Below, one piece after another: positions 37,493 to 46,795 of a DNA stretch of 64,000 nt; position 1 is the first letter of the stretch; the number at the start of each line of letters is the position of its first letter. Below the pieces are notes generated by a model, which saw only the letters and a program-made list of their open reading frames with translations, was not told the DNA's origin and ran no database searches. A program made the position numbers and the translations under genes. The DNA is taken from positions 1,226,177-1,290,176 of the forward strand of contig RPFO01000082.1 of assembly GCA_009746045.1 (NCBI GenBank). The letters run 5' to 3'. The DNA comes from Mesostigma viride. Its lineage: Eukaryota; Streptophyta; Mesostigmatophyceae; Mesostigmatales; Mesostigmataceae.

Positions 37493-37589
37493 ACGCGATA
37501 CATACATCGCGTAACCCTACAACTTACAATTAATAGGGTCACAACGCGACGTATGCGTTGTAACTTGACACACGTGTTGCAAACACGTG
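37493..37589. repeat. Cluster of three perfect hairpins
   Basis: ACGCGAT-ACATAC-ATCGCGT (37493-37512), ACAACGC-GACGTAT-GCGTTGT (37541-37561) and CACGTGTT-GCA-AACACGTG (37571-37589) within 97 bp. Function unknown. Confidence 0.8.
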
Positions 37590-37631
37590 CATGGGAGACG
37601 TGAGATTTTAGGTCTGTAAATCGGTACGGAG

Positions 37632-37713
37632 GTTACATACCAAGGAGACAACCAACGCAGGCCAGAAATCGGGAGAATCCGGACCATGGTAGCTCGAGCC
37701 TGCCGTTACATAC
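37632..37713 (-). mobile_element. SINE-like family A, truncated copy 3
   Basis: 64 bp (37641-37704) matching the start of copy 1, flanked by 9-bp direct repeats GTTACATAC (37632-37640 and 37705-37713). Confidence 0.65.
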
Positions 37714-38360
37714 ATGTATCCTAGAGAATCTAAAAAAGAAATTATACATGTGGTTTGTAGGTGCATTTTTGCGATGTTTTTTTGGACGTCCATACACGAG
37801 AATCTACCACTAAACTTTGGTGTCAACGCGGTTGAATTAAGGAGTTGGTACAAATGTGCACATCCTGTTTTCGGGGTGTGTCACATGTCACCTTGCATCC
37901 CGATGAATTGCGTTATCAAGCCTCGGGTAGTATAAATCGTGATGGAAGAGAAAATGCGTCAAAAACCCAGCACCTCCCTTTCCGTGAGGCACGAACGCAA
38001 CATGTTGTAAGAATGGATTATGCTTTGGTTGTATGGCTGCCTGTTTTAGTCTTGAACATGTACAACATGGAAGTATGGGGCCGGGTTGTGGGTTAACTTT
38101 GAGTAATGCCCCTAAAACCCCTCACGCTCCGCCTTTATATTCTCCCAAACCGGCGCCTCTAAATGTGTTCCAAGCCTCCCAGTAGCTGTGGGCTCTGGAC
38201 CATGGGGCAGCCCTACTGCATCCGCTATGAGTCAGCCATGCTTTGCCCATGCAGAGAGCCACTCTCTGCTAAGACACCATCGTGCCCAAGTCATTGCCTA
38301 GCCATGATCATCTTCCAACCCATGTCCGTGCAACTTTGCACAGCTAGGCCTGCTGGAATA
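37714..38360. other. Intergenic, no gene seen
   Basis: Only short unrelated frames of up to 83 codons; none has a recognisable domain. Confidence 0.4.
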
Positions 38361-38524
38361 CATGGTGGTGTAGTAGCTGCACCTCAATTGTGCACCCCGA
38401 GTAGGTGGCATTTTACACATGCACCAACCACGTGCAGGTTGTCGCCTAGAAATTATGTATTGAAAACCATATGCCCCTTCTCAGGGATATGTGTTACATA
38501 TCCTCCCCATGGAAGTACTATGAT
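38361..38524 (+). repeat. Dispersed repeat family C, copy 2
   Basis: Diverged partner of 36928-37080, without the TTAA tail. Confidence 0.5.
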
Positions 38525-39127
38525 ATATGATGCATGACATAGGTTGTATACATGAACCACATGTAAACAACCTATTTTTGACGATTTGGCCCTTGTAGCT
38601 CATGATGGCCCCATCTACGGGGCTAGCTAATTGCGTCGGTGAGTCATGTTGTCAGGGGCCGCCATCTAGTGTATCCCGGTACGCGAGGTACGGCGAAAAT
38701 ACAGCGAAAGAATACGGGATACGTAAAGTTGGCATCGTACCGTCACTTCTAATTTTGGTCAGAAACTTGCCCGCCTTGGCCAAACTTCGCCCAACTGGCA
38801 TTATTATATATGGAAAGGTGCGGTGCACATCACCTAAAAATAGCCTTTTTGGTTACATCCATGGTTGTCTCCTTGACATCCATGGTGTCATATCTCCCAC
38901 GCATATAGTCAGATCGGGGTGCCTTTCTGGACTTAAGGTCCCCCTAGGACCCTGATCACATCACATAAATGGGGGGCCAACTGACCTATTAATTTAGCAT
39001 CAAACCGTGACGAGGAAAAGTGCAAAAAACGATGTTCTCCAGGCATAAGGAGGCATAGCAGCCACACACAAGTAGTAATTAAATGTAGTCCAATTCAGCT
39101 GGAAATGGTCATGCTTATTAATTTATT
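38525..39127. other. Intergenic, no gene seen
   Basis: A 117-codon plus frame (38602-38955) has no recognisable motif and is treated as chance. Confidence 0.35.
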
Positions 39128-39276
39128 TGCAGCTGTGGCATGCCTTTGGCATGAAGGAGACTGGGGGTCTCTGCCCTTTCTCCTGTAGTGCACACACAGG
39201 GATTAAAAGCACTTCGGTGCTCCGTGACTCCCCAACGGGAGCACGAGTTTAATTAATTAATTAATTAATTAATTAT
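39128..39276 (+). repeat. Structured SINE-like family B, copy 2
   Basis: Three hairpins in line: CATGCC-TTT-GGCATG (39139-39153), AGCAC-TTCG-GTGCT (39208-39221, UUCG tetraloop) and CTCCC-CAAC-GGGAG (39228-39241), then an (AATT)n tail. The partner copy is at 5372-5519. Confidence 0.65.
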
Positions 39277-39748
39277 TAATTTACATCCAAATTAAGACAA
39301 AAACCGCCCATATTTAAGTATGCAATGTAGGACCAAACTATGTGCTATAATTCTGGCATACATGAGCTAGCCAAAACACCGTCTTAGTGCATTACTTTCA
39401 AACTTATGAAGCCCTTGCCAGCACATATGTGGCCCAATCATGCCAGAATTCATCACATTAATAGCACATTACTTGAATTTACACTAGAACACAAGTTGGA
39501 CATATTAGGACCGCTGCCGGCCCACTAAAAGTGACGGATGCAAGCAGAAGTAGAGCGATTTTTGCCAAAATACTCCATATTCTGCGTCATTGTCTTGGAA
39601 AACTTTGCATTCTTCATTCAACTATCGTCATGGCTGTCATGGAATTCATATACATGCCGCTGGGGCTGGATACATTAACCAACACAGACTAAAAAAGCGA
39701 CCATCAAGGGACAAAATCACCATCGATCACAGTACATACTGGCATTCG
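39277..39748. other. Intergenic, no gene seen
   Basis: AT-rich, no coding or structured feature recognised. Confidence 0.4.
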
Positions 39749-40737
39749 TGTCGCGTCCGTGATCTATCGATCACGTCCGCAATTCAGATTTTAGCGTAAT
39801 TCTGACGCCCGCAGCCTTGTGCGGGTTGCTATACCGCGGCCCGGTACTGACGCCGCGGATCTCAATTGTACTCACGCGCCAAGTCCGCTGAATTTGCTGA
39901 CGGAACTTTTGGGCGGACCTGAATTTCACTGACATTCGTCACAAGGGCAGTTTGCCGAATGCTGGTACGCAGCAAGCCGGCGAGGCACTGAGCAGATGTG
40001 CAATTTCAGGATTTCAACGTGGGACACCAGACACAAATGCAAGGAAGCCCCAGGCGGTGCCTGGCATAGCCGACAGATTTGCCCTTGTATATTTGTGTTC
40101 GCTTGACAGATAAAGCTTGAAGTTTAGCTTGTCGGAAATTAGACAATGTTATGATTGGCTGATGTCTAAAGTGGCGCTAGTGGCGCCAGCCGCCAGGCTT
40201 GAGCTTTGAGCAGTATAGAAGGATGAGCAACGAACCATGGTGGTCGTTGTTCGTCCGTTTCTCTCCCTCACAACTGGTTTGTTGTCTTCATGGGGTGAAA
40301 TAGTTCGAGCAGCCCGGAGCAGCCCCCGTGAGTGGTTGCATGCAGTCAGTTGCCATGAGGATGGACTGACGGATATGACAATGTATTGGTTTTGTTAAGA
40401 ATGTGTGTAAGACTGAGAACGAGACAAGGGACAGGGCCTTCGGGCACCCTGGTCGTCGTTGGCAAGAATGCCAGTAGGAACTAGGTCGGGAACACACGCG
40501 CACTGCCGCCACAAGGGGCCTGCAGTGGCGTCAACCAAGGGACCTCACAGCTGCTCTTATAACTACAACATTACAACTCGACACTCTTTGTAATTCGTCA
40601 TGTATCTCATTGGAATTGAAATGTCTTTTGGTTGCTTTAATGATAAAGCATGGTCTCAAGAATCGGCTGGTTGGGCCGGATTGCCTGTCATGAAGGTGGC
40701 GGTGCCATAAAGGACCGCACCTTTCATTCTCATTTTA
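39749..40737. repeat. Long direct duplication, segment A copy 1
   Basis: About 985 bp starting TGTCGCGTCCGTGATC and ending CATTCTCATTTTAA, nearly identical to 41189-42173. Contains GATTGGCTGATG, a TATAGAAGG box at about 40212 and TAATGATAAAGC, but no gene. Confidence 0.9.
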
Positions 40738-41089
40738 AACGGACGAACAACCCATGATGGGTTCAGTCCGGCCAGCCTGGATGTTCCTCCTGCTTCACCC
40801 AGGGAAGCACAAGGAAGAGGTTATTGCTTAGCCTTCAAAAGCATCTGAAGAGGTTAGGCTTTTCCCGGTAAAAAGCCAATGAAGGGGTTATTGCTAAGCC
40901 TTTAAAAGCATGCATGATAAGGTTGTTGCTGATCCTGGAAAAGCCTCTTTGAGCAGCTGGATTTTTTTTTTCCTTTTTGCTGCTGCCTGGAATTAATGAC
41001 GCCCTCTTTGGGCTTCCTTCTTTCGTGTGAGATGCCTTTCTTTCACTTTTTGCTCTCCCGTTGTTGTGAGCTAAATAGTGGGGGGGGAG
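40738..41089. other. Segment X between duplications
   Basis: Present only once. Contains a diverged internal repeat (GGTTATTGCTTAGCC / GGTTATTGCTAAGCC) and CGGACGAACAAC, the inverse of a phrase inside segment A (about 40246-40257). Confidence 0.6.
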
Positions 41090-41185
41090 GTGGCATATCT
41101 CACACACATTGATTACTGCTGATAGTGGATGCATTCCAAGTAGCGGTAATGACCAGTCCAGGATGATATGGCACGCAAACGCGAC
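41090..41185. repeat. Segment B copy 1
   Basis: GGTGGCATATCTCACACA...GCACGCAAACGCGAC matches 42174-42265. Its junction with segment A copy 2 makes a 16-bp perfect palindrome (41180-41195). Confidence 0.85.
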
Positions 41186-41188
41186 AGC

Positions 41189-42173
41189 TGTCGCGTCCGT
41201 GATCTATCACGTCCGCAATTCAGATTTTAGCGTAATTCTGACGTCCGCAGCCTTGTGCGGGTTGCTATACCGCGGCCCGGTACTGACGCCGCGGATCTCA
41301 ATTGTACTCACGCGCCAAGTCCGCTGAATTTGCTGACGGAACTTTTGGGCGGACCTGAATTTCACTGACATTCGTCACAAGGGCAGTTTGCCGAATGCTG
41401 GTACGCAGCAAGCCGGCGAGGCACTGAGCAGATGTGCAATTTCAGGATTTCAACGTGGGACACCAGACACAAATGCAAGGAAGCCCCAGGCGGTGCCTGG
41501 CATAGCCGACAGATTTGCCCTTGTATATTTGTGTTCGCTTGACAGATAAAGCTTGAAGTTTAGCTTGTCGGAAATTAGACAATGTTATGATTGGCTGATG
41601 TCTAAAGTGGCGCTAGTGGCGCCAGCCGCCAGGCTTGAGCTTTGAGCAGTATAGAAGGATGAGCAACGAACCATGGTGGTCGTTGTTCGTCCGTTTCTCT
41701 CCCTCACAACTGGTTTGTTGTCTTCATGGGGTGAAATAGTTCGAGCAGCCCGGAGCAGCCCCCGTGAGTGGTTGCATGCAGTCAGTTGCCATGAGGATGG
41801 ACTGACGGATATGACAATGTATTGGTTTTGTTAAGAATGTGTGTAAGACTGAGAACGAGACAAGGGACAGGGCCTTCGGGCACCCTGGTCGTCGTTGGCA
41901 AGAATGCCAGTAGGAACTAGGTCGGGAACACACGCGCACTGCCGCCACAAGGGGCCTGCAGTGGCGTCAACCAAGGGACCTCACAGCTGCTCTTATAACT
42001 ACAACATTACAACTCGACACTCTTTGTAATTCGTCATGTATCTCATTGGAATTGAAATGTCTTTTGGTTGCTTTAATGATAAAGCATGGTCTCAAGAATC
42101 GGCTGGTTGGGCCGGATTGCCTGTCATGAAGGTGGCGGTGCCATAAAGGACCGCACCTTTCATTCTCATTTTA
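41189..42173. repeat. Long direct duplication, segment A copy 2
   Basis: Near-identical to 39749-40737; lacks a GATC at the start (GTGATCTATC then ACGTCC). Confidence 0.9.
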
Positions 42174-42265
42174 AGGTGGCATATCTCACACATGATTACT
42201 GCTGATAGTGGATGCATTCCAAGTAGCGGTAATGACCAGTCCAGGATGATATGGCACGCAAACGC
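42174..42265. repeat. Segment B copy 2
   Basis: Directly follows segment A copy 2 without segment X. Confidence 0.85.
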
Positions 42266-42469
42266 GACATTCGGAACAAGCACCATAGTGCCTACAAGCC
42301 TCAAGAAGGGGAGCTTGGCTGACCAGTCGTGCCTGTCGGCTGACCAGTCTCCTTTCTAAACGGGCCCCGCTCGGCAGCACACACAATCTCCTTTTTACTT
42401 GGCCCACTCTGCTGGCCGCTGGGCACCCCTGCTGTGCGTGTCTGTCTTATATAGCAGCTAATCCAAATA

Positions 42470-43456
42470 TATATTTAATAATATAATTACTTACAGCAGA
42501 GTGAAATCACTCAAACCAAAGCAAACGCCCAGCTATAAACCTCTATACAGAGCCATGTCAAATCTCTATACTACGATAAGACCAATGGAAACTCCTAACG
42601 GGAGGAACCTAATAGCCCTGCTGCACCGCAAAATCAGCTCGCGTACGGCGGAGCATGATGTCAGCCATGGCCCGAGTCAGCGCCACCGACAAGCGCTGAC
42701 GCCAATATGACGTCCAGGTCCGCGCCGACCATGAGGCCCGCTGGCCCTCCAGGTCCAGCCGGTCCTCCCGGAGCCGGCAACACTCCTTGAAGAAGGCGGA
42801 GGTCAGGGGCCCCATGGCCCCAAACTCCTCCAGGACAAAGGGCACCACACGATGGTGCCCGACGTCGCCGTAGGCCAGGAGCTTGGCCCGCTCCGCCCGG
42901 TCCGCCGTGTAACCTGCCGTGAGGGAGGCCCCAGCCACGTGGCTAAGAGCCAAGGGCCGCGCCACCGAAACGTCGATAAGCAGATGCCGGCCACCCCCCT
43001 CAAAGTCCAGCACCACGATGTCAGGCCGGTGGTTGGGGGAATAGAAGGCAGCGCCATCCGCATCCTCGGACCGGATGTTCGCGTGGGGGAAAACCGACCG
43101 AACCATGGCGAGCACCACCGTCAGGAGGACAGTGTGCAAATACAAATACCAATTCTGATTCTGTTGGCCCCCCATGCAGGAAAGGTAGTGAGTCCCGGCC
43201 GTGGGATCCAGCGGCTGCCCACAGCTACCACAAGGCCGCCCGGCCGGAACAAGAGGCTGCGGGGCAAATAGCTGGTGCCGGAGCGCCACCGAGTAGTGGC
43301 TGGGAGCCAAGGCGAATGGGGGGGCCATGGGAAGAGCACGAAGGTACGCCGAGCCCACACTCCGCAAGGAAAGCGAGAACAGCCACGCACGTCCCTGGGC
43401 GTTGAGGTCCGCGAAAAGAGCAATCCAATCAGCCGTGTGCAGAATACCCGCGTAGG
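42470..43456 (-). mobile_element. RLE LINE 3'-end module, copy 1
   Basis: Tandem 988-bp unit made of the 3' UTR and the last 252 codons (43367-42609). It starts (5') at the same nucleotide as copy 2, at CCTACGCGGGTATTCTG. It shares with copy 2 a two-codon insertion in the zinc knuckle (TAGTHYLSC) absent from the long element. Confidence 0.9.
42609..43367 (-). pseudogene. RLE nuclease domain, truncated copy 1
   Basis: 252 uninterrupted codons: CGSC...THYLSC zinc knuckle, RPDIVVLDFEGGGRHLLIDV nuclease motif and the RTWTSYWRQRLSVALT C-terminal helix. No RT domain, so it cannot move itself. Confidence 0.8.
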
Positions 43457-44444
43457 TATATATTAAAAATATAATTACTTACAACAGAGTGAAATCACTC
43501 AAACCAAAGCAAACGCCCAGCTATAAACCTATATACAGAGCCATGTCAAAGCTCTATACTACGATAAGACCAATGGAAACGCCTAACGGGAGGAACCTAA
43601 TAGCCCTGCTGCACCGCAAAATCAGCCCGCGTACGGCGGAGCATGATGTCAGCCATGGCCCGAGTCAGCGCCACCGACAAGCGCTGACGCCAATATGACG
43701 TCCAGGTCCGCGCCGACCATGGGGCCCGCTGGCCCTCCAGGTCCAGCCGGTCCTCCCGGAGCCGGCAACACTCCTTGAAGAAGGCGGAGGTCAGGGGCCC
43801 CATGGCCCCAAACTCCTCCAGGACAAAGGGCACCACACGATGGTGCCCGACGTCGCCGTAGGCCAGGAGCTTGGCCCGCTCCGCCCGGTCCGCCGTGTAA
43901 CCTGCCGTGAGGGAGGCCCCAGCCACGTGGCTAAGAGCCAAGGGCCGCGCCACCGAAACGTCGATAAGCAGATGCCGGCCACCCCCCTCAAAGTCCAGCA
44001 CCACGATGTCAGGCCGGTGGTTGGGGGAATAGAAGGCAGCGCCATCCGCATCCTCGGACCGGATGTTCGCGTGGGGGAAAACCGACCGAACCATGGCGAG
44101 CACCACCGTCAGGAGGACAGTGTGCAAATACAAATACCAATTCTGATTCTGTTGGCCCCCCATGCAGGAAAGGTAGTGAGTCCCGGCCGTGGGATCCAGC
44201 GGCTGCCCACAGCTACCACAAGGCCGCCCGGCCGGAACAAGAGGCTGCGGGGCAAATAGCTGGTGCCGGAGCGCCACCGAGTAGTGGCTGGGAGCCAAGG
44301 CGAATGGGGGGGCCATGGGAAGAGCACGAAGGTACGCCGAGCCCACACTCCGCAAGGAAAGCGAGAACAGCCACGCACGTCCCTGGGCGTTGAGGTCCGC
44401 GAAAAGAGCAATCCAATCAGCCGTGTGCAGAATACCCGCGTAGG
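43457..44444 (-). mobile_element. RLE LINE 3'-end module, copy 2
   Basis: Second tandem 988-bp unit, with the same 5' truncation point as copy 1 and joined head-to-tail to the long element's 3' end. Confidence 0.9.
43597..44355 (-). pseudogene. RLE nuclease domain, truncated copy 2
   Basis: 252 codons differing from copy 1 at few residues (APWSA instead of ASWSA). Same content and the same lack of RT. Confidence 0.8.
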
Positions 44445-44584
44445 TATATATTAAAAATATAATTACTTACAGCAGAGTGAAATCACTCAAACCAAAGCAA
44501 ACGCCCAGCTATAAACCTATATACAGAGCCATGTCAAAGCTCTATACTACGATAAGACCAATGGAAACGCCTAACGGGAGGAAC

Positions 44585-46795
44585 CTAATAGCCCTGCTGC
44601 ACCGCAAAATCAGCCCGCGTACGGCGGAGCATGATGTCAGCCATGGCCCGAGTCAGCGCCACCGACAAGCGCTGACGCCAATATGACGTCCAGGTCCGCG
44701 CCGACCATGGGGCCCGCTGGCCCTCCAGGTCCAGCCGGTCCTCCCGGAGCCGGCAACACTCCTTGAAGAAGGCGGAGGTCAGGGGCCCCATGGCCCCAAA
44801 CTCCTCCAGGACAAAGGGCACCACACGATGGTGCCCGACGTCGCCGTAGGCCAGGAGCTTGGCCCGCTCCGCCCGGTCCGCCGTGTAACCTGCCGTGAGG
44901 GAGGCCCCAGCCACGTGGCTAAGAGCCAAGGGCCGCGCCACCGAAACGTCAATAAGCAGATGCCGGCCACCCCCCTCAAAGTCCAGCACCACGATGTCAG
45001 GCCGGTGGTTGGGGGAATAGAAGGCAGCGCCATCCGCATCCTCGGACCGGATGTTCGCGTGGGGGAAAACCGACCGAATCATGGCGAGCACCACCGTCAG
45101 GAGGACAGTGTGCAAATACAAATACCAATTCTGATTCTGTTGGCCCCCCATGCAGGCAAGGTAGTGAGTCCCCGTGGGATCCAGCGGCTGCCCACAGCTA
45201 CCACAAGGCCGCCCGGCCGGAACAAGAGGCTGCGGGGCAAATAGCTGGTGCCGGAGCGCCACCGAGTAGTGGCTGGGAGCCAAGGCGAATGGGGGGGCCA
45301 TGGGAAGAGCACGAAGGTACGCCGAGCCCACACTCCGCAAGGAAAGCGAGAACAGCCACGCACGTCCCTGGGCGTTGAGGTCCGCGAAAAGAGCAATCCA
45401 ATCAGCCGTGTGCAGAATACCCGCGTAGGTTTTCTGGTGTTTATCGATGACGCGAGCAGGGAATGCGGCGGGAGATTGAACGGAGGCGACCGAGGGAGTG
45501 CCGCGAGGGAGGTGGCGCTGTACCGCCTGAGCGGCACGGACGGGAGAACAGGCCTGCTGGATCTCAGCATAGGCCTCCTGGATGGCGGTGACGAAGGGCA
45601 AAGGGCTGCTGGGGTCCAGGAGGTCAGGCGCTGCCGTTGCCAAAAGGGGCAGGAGCCGGCAGCTTTCCGCCCACGACTGAGCGACGGAGCCCAAAAATGC
45701 TGCTGGGGCCAGCCGGGCGGCACGAGTCAGACCGCAGCCACCCATCCGTGCAGGCAGGGAGGCAATGCGAATAGCATGTGGCGGGAGGTCGGGGCCCGGG
45801 ACCAGCTGCGCCAAGGCCGACTGGATGCGTTCGTCGTGGCCCTCGGCGGCCAGCCGGACCTGAGCCGGAAGAGCGCCCCGGAGCCAGTGAACGACGCGAG
45901 GGTGAGCGCAAAACCACAGAAGCAGACCCTTGGTCTGCGAATCATGAAGGCGCGCAATCAAGGGCAGTACCTCAGTGCGTGCCTCGAGGGCGGCCCGCAG
46001 AGCATCGATGACAAACGCGGGGTCGCCAACCGGAACGCCGAGGACATCCAACCCATGGAGGCGCTCGTCCCGGCCCAAGAGCTGGGGCGGAAAGCCGGAG
46101 CAATCACCTTGGGGCGAGTACACCGCGCACTTGGCCAGGGTCAACTGGAGGTTGATGTCGGCCACCGCGGTCTGCAGTGCCAGCAGAGCCGCGGTGGTGT
46201 CCGGCACAGGGCCCAGAAGGTAGATATCATCCAAGTAGGCCTGAATAGCGACCGCCGGGTGGGCAGCATGGACCGCTTGGAGGCAACCCTGGAGGGGGGC
46301 GGCAAAGTACAGGGGTCCCAGGGGGTCCCCTTGCTGGGTGCCCGACCGCGACAGCAGGCCGCCGCGAGTGCCGTCCTCCATGATGTGAACCAGTTGGCCG
46401 GGCTGGCCGTAGCACACGGCTGTCCAAGCGTACAAGTCCTCGAAGGACTCCATGACGGCCGCAAACATGCTGGCGCGGGACAGACTGTTGAACGCGTTGT
46501 GGCAGTCGACCTTGACGACAGCGTGGGTGGGGTGGGCCTCGAGGTAGGCCTGCACCGAATGGATGAGGATATCCGCCCCGCCTGGAGTCGTCACCCCCAG
46601 CTGGGCCGCCACCGAGGTCTCACCCGCTGCGAGGGGCGGGCAGAAAAAGGCACGGAGCTCGGGCGCCTTTTGGCGGCAGATCACTTTGCCCACGAGCTTG
46701 CGGAGCACCTCACCGCAGGCGATCGGGCGCACCTTGCCCTCGGGGGGGGCAAGACACCCTTGAGCAGAGCGAGGAGGCGAGCGCCCGCTAACCAC
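44585..46795 (-). CDS. LINE reverse transcriptase and RLE nuclease
   Basis: A continuous 736-codon frame. RT motifs: GKVRPIACGE, VKVDCHNAFNSL (motif A Asp), GTQQGDPLGPLYF (motif B) and AYLDDIYLLG (catalytic YLDD near 46226-46237), then the thumb. The C-terminus has a CCHC-type knuckle (CGSC...THYLAC), RPDIVVLDF and LLIDVSVA, the D...D core of the PD-(D/E)XK restriction-like endonuclease, ending in RTWTSYWRQRLSVAL and RADFAVQQGY. It would nick target DNA and reverse-transcribe the element RNA. All catalytic residues are present. Confidence 0.9.
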   Translation of the reverse strand: MVSGRSPPRSAQGCLAPPEGKVRPIACGEVLRKLVGKVICRQKAPELRAFFCPPLAAGETSVAAQLGVTTPGGADILIHSVQAYLEAHPTHAVVKVDCHNAFNSLSRASMFAAVMESFEDLYAWTAVCYGQPGQLVHIMEDGTRGGLLSRSGTQQGDPLGPLYFAAPLQGCLQAVHAAHPAVAIQAYLDDIYLLGPVPDTTAALLALQTAVADINLQLTLAKCAVYSPQGDCSGFPPQLLGRDERLHGLDVLGVPVGDPAFVIDALRAALEARTEVLPLIARLHDSQTKGLLLWFCAHPRVVHWLRGALPAQVRLAAEGHDERIQSALAQLVPGPDLPPHAIRIASLPARMGGCGLTRAARLAPAAFLGSVAQSWAESCRLLPLLATAAPDLLDPSSPLPFVTAIQEAYAEIQQACSPVRAAQAVQRHLPRGTPSVASVQSPAAFPARVIDKHQKTYAGILHTADWIALFADLNAQGRAWLFSLSLRSVGSAYLRALPMAPPFALAPSHYSVALRHQLFAPQPLVPAGRPCGSCGQPLDPTGTHYLACMGGQQNQNWYLYLHTVLLTVVLAMIRSVFPHANIRSEDADGAAFYSPNHRPDIVVLDFEGGGRHLLIDVSVARPLALSHVAGASLTAGYTADRAERAKLLAYGDVGHHRVVPFVLEEFGAMGPLTSAFFKECCRLREDRLDLEGQRAPWSARTWTSYWRQRLSVALTRAMADIMLRRTRADFAVQQGY

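Noticed and set aside
39749-42173. Segment A pair as LTRs of a miniature LTR retrotransposon
   Set aside because: Ends are TG...AA rather than TG...CA, no target duplication, and the B segment is duplicated in the manner of a tandem duplication with deletion.
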